From Moritella sp. JT01 (GTDB lineage Bacteria; Pseudomonadota; Gammaproteobacteria; Enterobacterales; Moritellaceae), in contig NZ_LOCN01000002.1 in the NCBI RefSeq assembly GCF_001574435.1, forward strand, positions 51,017 through 111,696: 60,680 nucleotides of DNA. Reading direction: 5' to 3'. The position numbers and the translations under genes are program-made. Each line of letters begins with the position of its first letter. The first letter of the stretch is position 1. This document shows, in pieces, positions 1 to 7,756 of the stretch. The notes below the pieces were generated by a model. That model was not told where the DNA came from. It made no database searches and saw only the letters and a program-made list of their open reading frames with translations.

Positions 1-120
1 GAAGCAATGTGAGCAATGTCTTGTCCTACTGAAACAAATAATGATTTCCTGAAGAACAACCTAATAGTAACGATTCTCATTTGCGTTTGCAAGGGTTTTG
101 TATAAATAATAAAAATTCAA

Positions 121-147
121 ATAAAAAGCCCAGCGAGGCTGGGCTTA
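121..147 (-). terminator. Rho-independent terminator of the acyltransferase gene
   Basis: An 8-bp GC-rich stem (AGCCCAGC / GCTGGGCT, loop of 3) is followed on the minus strand by a run of five T. It sits 23 bp past the stop codon of the minus-strand acyltransferase gene, so it very likely ends that transcript. Bases 1-120 upstream of it show no gene I can support. Confidence 0.8.
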
Positions 148-169
148 CAACACAATTTAACTTTCGATA

Positions 170-1318
170 TTAATCTGCGATGGCTAACTGCTTCTCTACT
201 GATTTTGCATACCCTGATAACACGACAGTATGTAACTTGGTCGGTATCGCTTGTAAATGAGCAGTAAATTTAGCGCGTTGCTCAGCAGTGACTTTACTTG
301 CAGCCTGCTTATACTCAGTACTGGCATGTAGTTGCTCTGCCGCTAATAAATTAGTCCCATGCAAGTAATAATTATTATTGATAGTCTGATCAATACGCTC
401 GGCCAATTCAATCGCATCGGTAAGATCATCAACAATGACATCACCAAAAGTCACGTTAACATGGCCTTTAAAGCCAACAATACCTTGAACAATACTATCA
501 ATATCTTCAAATTCAGTTTTATTGTACTCACCCGCTGTCGCTAATTGTGAAAGTTCATTCGCCTTAGCGGCATCGTTTGGATCATATTCGTAAGAGATAG
601 TCACCGGCACGATATTTAATGATTTCATGTATTCAGGAAAGCTAATTTTCTGACCTTTACCATGCATATACATCATTTTTAAAATTGCAGGGTCGGTCTG
701 ATCATTACCATCTTTAGCACGGCCTTCTTTTTGCGCAATCCAAATCGACTGTTGTTCAGTTTGGATTGAATGGGCAATATAACCGGATAATGATTTAAAT
801 GCCGCAATCATTTCACGCATCCCTTTCACAGAACGTTTCACAATAAAACTTTTATTCAAACGCATCAAATCGGATACAAATGGTTTTTTCAATAAATTAT
901 CACCAATGGCAATACGCACAGTATCATGACCATGTTGGTGTAATCCCCAGTTTAAAAATGCTGGGTCCATCGCAATATCACGGTGATTCGAAATAAATAA
1001 ATAATTTTTATTTTTATCCAACTTCTCTATACCGTCAAAGGTAACTTGAGTGGTTGTGGTCGCTATCATTTTTTCCATATAAGCGATCACTTCGTGCTGA
1101 ATTTCGCTAATACTGGTGATTTTTCGACATTTACGGCGTAACGCCATACGGATCATCGGGAATATCACCCAACTAAAATGTTTAATCAAGCGCGGAAACT
1201 GAAAGTGCGCGATCGCCGTAATAAATTCGTTATCGTTAACTAAGCGTTCAACAACACTTGTTATTTCGTCATCATTAAAAGGACGAATATCATCGTATAA
1301 ACCCACGTCTGTTGCCAT
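170..1318 (-). CDS. 1-acyl-sn-glycerol-3-phosphate acyltransferase-like protein (PlsC/LPLAT fold)
   Basis: Predicted membrane-associated acyltransferase of 382 residues that would transfer an acyl chain to a lysophospholipid. The core has the block I motif NHRDIAMD near residue 110, then AIGDNLL, FIVKR and an EGR motif (KEGRAKDG), the order expected for the LPLAT superfamily. The spacing between the catalytic His and Asp is five residues rather than the usual four, as I recall for a long (~380 aa) subfamily also found in Bacteroidetes. The frame is open upstream to 1351, but the ATG at 1318 is preceded by GAGG at a good distance, so I use it. Its own terminator follows. The exact acyl acceptor cannot be read from sequence. 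Confidence 0.8.
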   Translation of the reverse strand: MATDVGLYDDIRPFNDDEITSVVERLVNDNEFITAIAHFQFPRLIKHFSWVIFPMIRMALRRKCRKITSISEIQHEVIAYMEKMIATTTTQVTFDGIEKLDKNKNYLFISNHRDIAMDPAFLNWGLHQHGHDTVRIAIGDNLLKKPFVSDLMRLNKSFIVKRSVKGMREMIAAFKSLSGYIAHSIQTEQQSIWIAQKEGRAKDGNDQTDPAILKMMYMHGKGQKISFPEYMKSLNIVPVTISYEYDPNDAAKANELSQLATAGEYNKTEFEDIDSIVQGIVGFKGHVNVTFGDVIVDDLTDAIELAERIDQTINNNYYLHGTNLLAAEQLHASTEYKQAASKVTAEQRAKFTAHLQAIPTKLHTVVLSGYAKSVEKQLAIAD

Positions 1319-1404
1319 TCGGCACCTCAATTGCGTGTAAATTAAAAGCATAAAATCTAGAACGGGCGATTATACCTTAACTGCCGTTACATTTACTGTA
1401 ATAA

Positions 1405-1458
1405 AACAAAAAAGGCGCTAAACTTTTCACATATAAGTGAATAAGTTTAGCGCCTTTC
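1405..1458 (-). terminator. Long hairpin terminator downstream of yhhQ
   Basis: A 15-bp perfect stem (AAAGGCGCTAAACTT and its complement) has an inner TTCAC/GTGAA extension. On the minus strand it is followed by a T-rich run. It lies directly after the yhhQ stop codon. Confidence 0.8.
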
Positions 1459-1482
1459 GCCCCCTTACAAAATTAAGTTACA

Positions 1483-2160
1483 TTAATTTAATTTCACAGA
1501 GGAGAGGTTATTGTTCGCATTCGCTTCAAATGTGATAACACCCGCTAACTTAGTTAATAAAATACCATAAAGCGGTAAAAAGATGATTAAACTGATCAGC
1601 AGTTTGAACCCATAATCTACCGTGGCAATTTCAACCCAATTAGCCGCCATAAATGGATCAGCACTTTGATAAAACGCAACAAAGAAGAAAATAGCCGTAT
1701 CGATTAAATTACCAAATACCGTTGATGACACTGGTGCAAACCACCATGTTTTTAATTTTCTTAAACGATTAAAAACAACAATATCAAGAGCCTGTCCGCA
1801 TAAATAAGCTAGAAAACTCGCGAGAGCAATACGACCCACAAAACTATTAAACTCACTTAGCCCTGCAATTCCTTGATAACTACCATCAAAAAATACGACA
1901 GACAGAACATATGAAATCAATAACGCAGGTAACATAACTTGCGCAATGATGCGCTTAGCCATGCCCGCACCAAATACACGAATGGTTAAATCCGTCGCCA
2001 GAAAAATAAACGGAAACGTAAAAGCACCCCATGTAGTATGGAAGCCAAAAATATTGATAGGGAGTTGGACTAGATAGTTGCTCGCCGAGATCACCAAAAT
2101 ATGAAAACAAGAGAGACAGATCAACGCTTGACGCGTCTGCATTGCAGTTAATTCACGCAT
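1483..2160 (-). CDS. yhhQ: YhhQ family queuosine-precursor transporter
   Basis: Inner-membrane transporter of 225 residues for 7-cyano-7-deazaguanine (preQ0) and/or preQ1, allowing salvage of queuosine precursors for tRNA modification. About six hydrophobic segments are visible. Family-type signatures include WGAFTFPFIFLATDLTIRVFG and GNLIDTAIFFFVAFY with its buried Asp. Length is normal for YhhQ (about 220). The assignment is reinforced by a preQ1-I riboswitch in the leader whose 3' tail contains the Shine-Dalgarno AAGG, six bases before the ATG. The gene has its own promoter and terminator. Sure of the family; which precursor is preferred is inferred from the riboswitch. Confidence 0.92.
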   Translation of the reverse strand: MRELTAMQTRQALICLSCFHILVISASNYLVQLPINIFGFHTTWGAFTFPFIFLATDLTIRVFGAGMAKRIIAQVMLPALLISYVLSVVFFDGSYQGIAGLSEFNSFVGRIALASFLAYLCGQALDIVVFNRLRKLKTWWFAPVSSTVFGNLIDTAIFFFVAFYQSADPFMAANWVEIATVDYGFKLLISLIIFLPLYGILLTKLAGVITFEANANNNLSSVKLN

Positions 2161-2166
2161 AATAAA

Positions 2167-2203
2167 CCTTTTTAGTTAAATTCATGGGGTAAGGGAACCC
2201 ATG
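2167..2203 (-). promoter_or_regulatory. preQ1-I riboswitch controlling yhhQ translation
   Basis: Read on the minus strand: stem P1 CAUGGG (2203-2198) pairs with CCCAUG (2188-2183). The loop UUCCCUUAC contains CCUU. The tail AAUUUAACUAAAAAGG is A-rich with the AACUAA element and ends in the AAGG Shine-Dalgarno. The layout matches the known class I type (GGG stem, C-rich loop, A-rich tail with pseudoknot to AAGG). Loop CCUU can pair with tail AAGG, so ligand binding would hide the ribosome site of yhhQ. The match is by eye. Confidence 0.85.
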
Positions 2204-2286
2204 CAAATTGTGCCGCACTTAGGCGGACGAGCATTATACAAAAGCTGACATCGAATTCAATGGAATTATATTTAAGATATAAATTT
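2190..2286 (+). repeat. Direct repeat copy 1 (yhhQ promoter/leader region)
   Basis: This stretch recurs in the same orientation at 5964-6063. A 40-45 bp core is identical, and the flanks differ at scattered positions. Copy 1 is the functional one because it adjoins yhhQ and holds the complete riboswitch loop. The repeat brackets about 3.7 kb of accessory DNA with an integrase remnant, so it resembles an attL/attR pair. Confidence 0.85.
2233..2260 (-). promoter_or_regulatory. Promoter of yhhQ
   Basis: On the minus strand TTGAAT (2260-2255), 16 bp, then TATAAT (2238-2233), giving a start near 2226 and a ~65-nt leader that carries a CCGC/GCGG hairpin and then the riboswitch. Confidence 0.75.
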
Positions 2287-2406
2287 TTCACTCAAGACCA
2301 GAGCACCGCTTAATCTATTATCTTTCATTATTATCAACCCATTACTAACTTATACACCAAAATGTCACTTGGGATTAAAGCTCACAATATTTATAAAACT
2401 ATAAAT

Positions 2407-2436
2407 TTGACTAATCTTTTTTAAAGCTTGTATTAT
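2407..2436 (+). promoter_or_regulatory. Promoter of the first DUF2971 gene
   Basis: TTGACT (2407-2412), an 18-bp spacer, then TATTAT (2431-2436), about 37 bp before the ATG. No strong Shine-Dalgarno is visible in the short leader. Confidence 0.6.
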
Positions 2437-2472
2437 GTGCTTCGATGCCTATAACCATAATGGTCACTTTGA

Positions 2473-3336
2473 ATGTTAAGACTTTACAAGTACATGTCTC
2501 AAGATGTAGCGCTCAAATTTATCAGTAACCCTGTGCTTAGAGTTACTCCTAGATGGGCGTTAAATGATCCATTTGAATGCAAACTAGCTAATACAACAAA
2601 TGAGCAATTGAATAGCCTTAATGGCAGTGATGATTTAAATATTCATTTTGAAAGTTTTATGGGGTTACATGGCATAGTTTCCCTATCAGAAACTCCAGAT
2701 AATCTTCTAATGTGGAGTCATTATGCTCAAGAACATAAAGGAGCCGTAGTTGAGTTTTTCATCGATGAAACAGACCCGTTAAGCATCTTTAATATTAGTA
2801 AATGCCCTATATCCTCAGATGCAAAACTTGGTAAAGTCAACTACCGTAAACGCCGAAATTATCCGTTTAACGTGGATGCAGAATCTTTAGAACCAATTAG
2901 AACACACTACTATTTAACGAAATCAGACGAATGGATTTATGAGAAAGAGCACCGATTTATAATTCCGGCAACGGAAGCTAACTATATGAAATCTGAAAAG
3001 TGTTCAAAGTATAATTATGATGAAAATGGCTTAGCCCTCATTGGGTCATCACTGGGTGCTAGTGAACAGCTGCAACTATGGAAGGACTCTAAGGAAACAG
3101 GAGCTATGTTTTTTGCCAGTGTTAATCCTAAGAAAATTGGACGATTTATTATTGGCTGTGATGCAGACTTAGAACTTTACAAAACGGCGATGATAGAAGC
3201 CGAACATAGCTATCCGTATAGAAGTTTTGCTGACTCTATATCTAATAAATTTCGTGGTGTAGAGATTTCAAAACTTCATTCAGAACGATTTGAACTGTTT
3301 TTTGAACCGCTAAATACTGAAATCCATAGTATTTAG
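2473..3336 (+). CDS. DUF2971 domain protein, first copy
   Basis: Cytoplasmic protein of 287 residues with no signal or membrane segments. It matches the DUF2971 family pattern: an N-terminal LYKY segment, R..LNDPFE near residue 33, LMWSHYAQEHKGAVVEF near residue 79, and a late EWIYEKEHRFI segment. The biochemical role of DUF2971 is not known to me. Members are common in prophages and defence-rich islands, which suits this context: own promoter, no core-gene partners, followed by a holin-region fragment and an integrase remnant of a P2-like phage. A second, sequence-divergent DUF2971 gene lies at 6832. A cargo or defence role is inference. Confidence 0.8.
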   Translation: MLRLYKYMSQDVALKFISNPVLRVTPRWALNDPFECKLANTTNEQLNSLNGSDDLNIHFESFMGLHGIVSLSETPDNLLMWSHYAQEHKGAVVEFFIDETDPLSIFNISKCPISSDAKLGKVNYRKRRNYPFNVDAESLEPIRTHYYLTKSDEWIYEKEHRFIIPATEANYMKSEKCSKYNYDENGLALIGSSLGASEQLQLWKDSKETGAMFFASVNPKKIGRFIIGCDADLELYKTAMIEAEHSYPYRSFADSISNKFRGVEISKLHSERFELFFEPLNTEIHSI

Positions 3337-3434
3337 ATGTACTAATATCCTTGTATATAAACTTATACAAATGCGACCAAAGAGGCAATTAGCTCTAACG
3401 CTATTATTGGAAATAATTATATTATGAACCATAA

Positions 3435-3457
3435 AATGCACTCAAACAGAGTGCATT
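3435..3457 (-). terminator. Hairpin terminator of the phage fragment, copy 1
   Basis: Stem AATGCACTC / GAGTGCATT with loop AAACA; on the minus strand it is followed by TTTTA. It ends the minus-strand phage genes and may also stop DUF2971 transcription. The same hairpin with loop AAACT is found at 7734-7756. Confidence 0.7.
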
Positions 3458-3464
3458 CAACCTA

Positions 3465-3650
3465 TTACTTGGCATTCTCGGCCTCTATTTTTCGCCTTAA
3501 CTCCAGCTCAAATATTCGCTTATCATGTTCAGAGAGAGTTATTTTTATATCCCTATCAGACTTGAAAGACTGCCAACTTAACCATGATGCAAACATCACC
3601 AAAGGCGGTATGCCAAGCTGGGTTAAGAATCCAATAGCAGGAAAATCCAT
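3465..3650 (-). CDS. Small phage membrane protein (lysis region)
   Basis: A 61-residue protein with one hydrophobic segment (about residues 5-26), then a charged, probably helical tail (SEHDKRIFELELRRKIEAENAK). The ATG overlaps the TAA of the gene before it (TAATG), indicating translational coupling. Its position directly after a holin-like gene suggests a lysis accessory (spanin-like or antiholin-like) protein, but I do not recognise a specific family. A decayed homologous stretch, no longer open, lies at about 7757-7930. Confidence 0.5.
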   Translation of the reverse strand: MDFPAIGFLTQLGIPPLVMFASWLSWQSFKSDRDIKITLSEHDKRIFELELRRKIEAENAK

Positions 3651-4072
3651 TACAACACCGCCCGTTTATTTACCCATTTCTCCATGGCCGTGCGTAACAT
3701 CCGCCTAAAACCAAACGTATCAATGTAAACCATCCCCAAACCGTACCAATAATATTCTGGTACCGTTTCTAATGATCCAAAGCCAAGACCAACGTAGTTC
3801 GAATAGTCAGGCAGAAAACAAAGTATTAACGGGGCGGTAGTGATTAATAATAAATATTCATCTTTCCAGCCGCGACCGTTTATACTAATTTCATCCAGTT
3901 TGGCCGCGTTAGTGTCACCCGCCGCCGCCCGTTTTGCTTTGGCTTCTGAAACTGCGGCTTTTAATACGCCATCTTGTTTAATTTCATCTGCTTTATTTTT
4001 ACGTACAGCATTGAATGCACTAAATCCAAAGCGCTTAGATTTGACGCCTACATTGGAAAAAAGGCAATCCAA
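3650..4072 (-). CDS. Phage 3TM-type holin-like protein, 5' end truncated
   Basis: A 140-codon frame. After a charged N-terminal region it contains GRGWKDEYLLL, two hydrophobic stretches with LPDYSNYVGLGF between them, EYYWYGLGM and SFGFRR-like FGFRRM, the pattern I associate with the GTA-type 3TM holin family. The only start for this frame is TTG at 4072, and no ATG or GTG lies in a sensible place. The first ~7 codons are antisense to the integrase remnant, so the true 5' end was lost when a deletion fused holin to integrase near 4050. Probably no longer functional. It is followed, in overlap, by the small membrane protein. Confidence 0.5.
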   Translation of the reverse strand: MDCLFSNVGVKSKRFGFSAFNAVRKNKADEIKQDGVLKAAVSEAKAKRAAAGDTNAAKLDEISINGRGWKDEYLLLITTAPLILCFLPDYSNYVGLGFGSLETVPEYYWYGLGMVYIDTFGFRRMLRTAMEKWVNKRAVL

Positions 4073-4650
4073 TTAACGGCGTTAGAATGCTAAAACACAA
4101 ACGGGCTGAAATGGGATTCTTGCAGCCTAAGAAAATGACCTACCTACTTGAAAAATTAGAAAACTCACATAACAAAGATGCGCAGGTTATTACCAAGATT
4201 TGTTTAAGTACAGGTTGTCGATGGGGTGAAGCCGCCAACCTTCGCAGCGAGCATATAGCAAAAAATATTGTAACCTTCGTCAGCACCAAAGGTAACAAGC
4301 CGCGTTCGGTGCCAATATCACCGGCACTATCAAACATAGTGCCTAAACGGACAGGTAAACTATTCCCTAAAAGTTGTAACGACTCAACATTCAGAACTGC
4401 AATTAAGAACGCAAAAATTAAATTGCAGCGCGGACAAATGACACACGTTTTACGCCACACATTTGCCTGTCACTTTATGATGAACGGAGGTAATATTTTG
4501 GTGCTGCAACGCATACTTGGTCACGCTTCGATTGTGGATACCATGAAATATTCACATTTTGCGCCCGACCACTTAGAAGATGCGGTTAGGTTGAATCCGA
4601 TAGCAGGCATTGATACCCTCACTCCGTCAACCATAACATACGCTATGCCC
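4045..4650 (+). pseudogene. P2-like tyrosine integrase, N-terminal half missing and C-terminus overwritten
   Basis: The frame is open from 4045, before the first ATG (4087), reading HWKKGNPINGVRMLKH and then EMGFLQPKKM, the middle of a P2-type integrase. It continues with STGCRWGEAANL (catalytic Arg), TKGNKPRSVPI (catalytic Lys), HVLRHTFACHF (His-x-x-Arg), LGHASI (His) and MKYSHF (Tyr). The arm-binding and most of the core-binding domain are absent. After NPIAGID the frame runs on to 4788 only as the antisense of the next gene, so the native end is lost near 4640-4660. All catalytic residues survive, but without its N-terminus it should not recombine. Remnant of the element that built this island. 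Confidence 0.85.
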
Positions 4651-4661
4651 AGTGATTTTAA

Positions 4662-5483
4662 TCACATGTCTGCTTCGTATAAATTAAAAGTCTCATTATT
4701 TTTTCTATCCCTAACGCAAAGATCTAAGGCATTCATGCACCATTCAAATTTAAAACGGCTTGGTGGTTGTAAGTTACATTTATTATAGAGACTGTTTATA
4801 TAATTCCGTTCGTCTAGCTTAGAGTCATACTCTCCAATTATTTTCATGTACTCATCAACGTCTTCTATTAGATATGCTGGATACTTAGAAACTACATTGC
4901 GATGCCTAACGTAACTATTTCCTCTGCCCATTCCTTGTCGTGCATGTTTCTCATGTAACGCCCACATTCTAACTAGTTCGCAGCTAGTTCTATCGCTATT
5001 GAATACTTCATGATTAAAAATGCCTATTGCTTGGAATTTTCCACGCGTTACATAGGCAAAAAGAACATCGTCCGTTCTATTAGGTAGAGCATCTAGATGA
5101 AAATGATGAAACCCTGCAGTATTTAAAATTGTATCTTTGTCATCTCGATAGTCAGGTGGGTTTATTTCTGGTGTATATCCATATTGATGAGCTCTTTTTG
5201 AGTGATAAAGATTTATATCTTCTCCATTTCTTACCTTGTCGAGAAGTGCTTCAATTTTATCTTCCAATGCTTTGTAGCGACTATCCGCTTTTACTTCTGG
5301 CTCAATCACTGCAGTCCGACATCGAGGAGGGACAATTCTTGATCGCCAATGTAAATAATAAGTAAGAACTTTATGTAAACTTTCAGATTCTAGTTTTTGT
5401 GATGTAGTTTTATCGTTTGGATAAAATGTTAACTCCTTGATTAAACCATCCTTAAACTGTTTTATTCTTGTTGATTCTTCCAT
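4662..5483 (-). CDS. Protein of unknown function in phage-remnant island
   Basis: A 273-residue soluble protein with no signal or membrane segment. I do not recognise the family. The N-terminal 100 residues are highly charged and probably helical (KVLTYYLHWRSRIVPPR, then KALEDKIEALLDKVRNGED). The centre has a conserved-looking GFHHFHLDALPNRTDDVLFAY block followed by FQAIGIFNHEVF, which loosely resembles small toxin domains near phage integrases. The C-terminus is Asn/Cys/Arg rich. The 3' end abuts the broken integrase, which it overwrites in antisense, so it was inserted after or during the decay of the phage. Cargo status is inferred from position only. Confidence 0.6.
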   Translation of the reverse strand: MEESTRIKQFKDGLIKELTFYPNDKTTSQKLESESLHKVLTYYLHWRSRIVPPRCRTAVIEPEVKADSRYKALEDKIEALLDKVRNGEDINLYHSKRAHQYGYTPEINPPDYRDDKDTILNTAGFHHFHLDALPNRTDDVLFAYVTRGKFQAIGIFNHEVFNSDRTSCELVRMWALHEKHARQGMGRGNSYVRHRNVVSKYPAYLIEDVDEYMKIIGEYDSKLDERNYINSLYNKCNLQPPSRFKFEWCMNALDLCVRDRKNNETFNLYEADM

Positions 5484-5963
5484 CGGCTCCCCATAGTATT
5501 CATTTACTAAATTTAACTTTACAGTTTGTTGGGGGCTTTTTCAATTCAATAATAAAATCATAGATATGCGGCCTATTGGACATAAAAGTGACAGTACGCC
5601 GTGACATTCCTCCTCTTAGATAAAACATCTTCCCCGATACTTATTTTTACCCTTTAAAACTGCTTTCAACCTATCATTTCGGATAGGTTATTTTGCACTT
5701 TTTTGGTAAGTCTAGCTTTCACATATGTTTTGATTGGAAAGCTTTTATCTAATGCTTTTGTAATATGAGTTAAGCATCCCAAGGTTTTCCTACCCCATCA
5801 ATTTAGCATCAACAATAACTCGATAAGTCATTCAGTTGCATTTTGTTTCAGGCTCTATTTTTATAGGAAATTGGCGGCATGAAGCACATCTAATCAGATG
5901 TACGGCATATCAGAAGTGAGGTGTGAATTATAAAGCATACGCAAAGACACTCAATAGAGTGTG

Positions 5964-6063
5964 GTTTAAGGGAAGCCATGTAAATTGTGCCGCACTTAGG
6001 CGGACGAGCATTATACAAAAGCTGACCCGCAATTCAATGGAATTATATTTAAGACATAAAAAG
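5964..6063 (+). repeat. Direct repeat copy 2 (displaced yhhQ promoter/leader)
   Basis: Second copy of 2190-2286. It still carries TTGAAT-16-TATAAT on the minus strand (6037-6032 and 6015-6010). The riboswitch is broken: CAUGGC remains, but its pairing strand is replaced by unrelated sequence. A minus-strand transcript from here would run toward the unknown gene at 5483. Best read as the right-hand attachment-site copy. Confidence 0.85.
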
Positions 6064-6185
6064 CACTCAAATTGAGCAGGCCATATTTATGTGTAATGGG
6101 AACGGTTAGAGCGAATTGTTTTACACTCCCCCTATAAGCATTTTATAAAAATTGTCATAGTTTTTGGTAAGCAGTCAGATTTATC

Positions 6186-6213
6186 TTGTAGGCGAGGTTT
6201 ATATCAATATAAT
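6186..6213 (+). promoter_or_regulatory. Possible promoter of the membrane protein/DUF2971 pair
   Basis: TTGTAG (6186-6191), 16 bp, TATAAT (6208-6213). It lies 110 bp before the ATG at 6323. Confidence 0.4.
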
Positions 6214-6322
6214 CAGCCATATAGATGATCTTACATGTTACTTAAAAGACCAGGTTGATAATTTATAAGACAATTCGACGTCCCTAAAAATACAAATATT
6301 ACTAGCTACTAGGAGTTTAGAA

Positions 6323-6790
6323 ATGATTTGGGTTGCAATACTGATTGGAATATTATTACTATTTTCATTTCCTAAGCAGATGGGGATACTGATAGGGGTG
6401 GTTGCTGTCGGGTGTGGCGCAACATACTTATATTCTGAAGCAGAGAAGAGTAAAAAGATAAAGCAGATTGAAGCCGTAATTGTTACCGTAAGCTTTAATA
6501 CCAAGTATTGCTCTGAAGAATTTCCAATATTTGTAAACATAAAAAATAGAAGCAATAAAATAGTTGAGAAAGTGAGCTGGGGAATTAATGCTTATAGAAA
6601 AGGATATAGCAGTAATGTAGCCGACAACAACTATTTTAGAGAGTACTCATCAGACAAAATACTTAATACAGGGCAACACTTTGGAGTTTGTTACAAAGTA
6701 CCACCACTTTCAGGCACTTTAAATCCAAAAGATCTTAACTGGTTAGCGGTAAATAAAAGCATTGATTTCAAACAGCGCCAAGCTCAATAA
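6323..6790 (+). CDS. Small membrane-anchored protein of unknown function
   Basis: A 155-residue protein. Two adjacent hydrophobic segments (about residues 2-17 and 19-37) are followed by a short basic linker and a ~100-residue domain with alternating beta-like pattern (FPIFVNIKNRSNKIVEKVSWGINAYRKG). The start has AGGAG eight bases upstream. It lies 41 bp before the second DUF2971 gene on the same strand, so the two are probably cotranscribed. I recall similar small proteins near Vibrio/Shewanella phage cargo genes but know no function. Not obviously truncated. Confidence 0.6.
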   Translation: MIWVAILIGILLLFSFPKQMGILIGVVAVGCGATYLYSEAEKSKKIKQIEAVIVTVSFNTKYCSEEFPIFVNIKNRSNKIVEKVSWGINAYRKGYSSNVADNNYFREYSSDKILNTGQHFGVCYKVPPLSGTLNPKDLNWLAVNKSIDFKQRQAQ

Positions 6791-6831
6791 GCGGCTAAAC
6801 CGCACAATTTTCTTCTTGCAGGATATAATAA

Positions 6832-7698
6832 ATGAAAGCAATAGATAATATATTTGAAGACTCTGTTAATATTCCTTTATATCACTACACTGGGATTGGT
6901 TCACTTCTAGGTATCGCTAAAGGGGAGGCACTTTGGGCTAGTAGCATTTCATATATGAACGATTCTAGAGAAATAGTTCATGCTTGTGAAACAGTTGAAA
7001 GAGTTCTTCAATCTCGACTTGCCTTTGGAAGGCAAGATGAAGAACATGAGTGTCTCACGCAATTACAAAAGTATACGGAATTTTTATCAACACTTTCTCA
7101 TAAATTATTTGTTTTCTCTTTATCTGAAAAACCTAATTTACTAAGTCAGTGGAGAAGCTATACTCCACATGGGAAAGGAGTTAGCCTAGAATTTTCCGCA
7201 GAAAAAGTGAACTATATAGCTAAACATTCAGACATGAAAATAGCTCGCTGTATTTATGATGAGATAGGACAAAGAGAAATCATTACAGCTCTAATTGAGC
7301 GGCTATTGGTAAACTTTAGACAGCAACTCCCACATATGCCCGTTTTTCATGGCCACCCATCACAGTGTTATAGTCCTTTCTTAGATCAATATAAAAATGA
7401 TATTCTTCAAGTGTTAGCAATTATTAAGGACGAAGCATTCGAAGAGGAATGTGAGTGGCGGTTAATCTCCCCTCATTATCCAGAAGGTAACAACACCAAT
7501 CTAAAGTTTAGAGAAGGAGCATCTATGTTAGTTCCATATATAGAGCTTCCTTTAGGTAATAAACCATTTTTCAGTCATGTACGAATGGGGCCATCTCAAC
7601 ATCAAAACCTAGCGTTTGAAGGTTTAATGATGTACCTCTCTAATGAAAACATTAGCAACTCTCTTGGTAATTGCCAAATACCATATAGAGAATGGTAA
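6832..7698 (+). CDS. DUF2971 domain protein, second copy
   Basis: A 288-residue soluble protein with the DUF2971 layout: LYHYTGIGSLLGI at residue 16, LWASSISYMNDSRE at 35, LLSQWRSYTPHGKGVSLEF near 103, and a C-terminal DEAFEEECEWRLI. The Trp-Arg/Ser-Tyr and EWR positions correspond to those in the protein at 2473, but overall the two are very different, so this is not a recent duplication. An RBS-like GCAGGAT precedes the ATG. It is followed by the same terminator hairpin and phage fragment as the first DUF2971 gene. Function unknown. Confidence 0.78.
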   Translation: MKAIDNIFEDSVNIPLYHYTGIGSLLGIAKGEALWASSISYMNDSREIVHACETVERVLQSRLAFGRQDEEHECLTQLQKYTEFLSTLSHKLFVFSLSEKPNLLSQWRSYTPHGKGVSLEFSAEKVNYIAKHSDMKIARCIYDEIGQREIITALIERLLVNFRQQLPHMPVFHGHPSQCYSPFLDQYKNDILQVLAIIKDEAFEEECEWRLISPHYPEGNNTNLKFREGASMLVPYIELPLGNKPFFSHVRMGPSQHQNLAFEGLMMYLSNENISNSLGNCQIPYREW

Positions 7699-7733
7699 GA
7701 GCGGTTTTGAACTAAATTCTATATGAAACACCA

Positions 7734-7756
7734 AATGCACTCAAACTGAGTGCATT
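7734..7756 (-). terminator. Hairpin terminator of the phage fragment, copy 2
   Basis: Stem AATGCACTC / GAGTGCATT with loop AAACT; identical arms to 3435-3457. It follows the second DUF2971 gene by 35 bp. Confidence 0.6.

Larger units (their letters stand above)
5484..6322. other. Non-coding, decayed phage/att region
   Basis: Eight hundred bases without a supportable gene. It contains small dyads (5668-5689; ACACTC/GAGTGT at 5948-5963, related to the terminator hairpins at 3435 and 7734), the direct repeat at 5964-6063, and a promoter-like site for the next gene. The rest looks like eroded coding DNA that I cannot assign. Confidence 0.5.

Noticed and set aside
3424-3708. Plus-strand 94-codon frame
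   Set aside because: Antisense of the phage holin-region genes and includes their terminator.
3435-7756. ACTC-loop-GAGT hairpins considered as integron attC sites
   Set aside because: No R/L box pairs or GTTRRRY-like core, simple short stems followed by T runs; terminators explain them.
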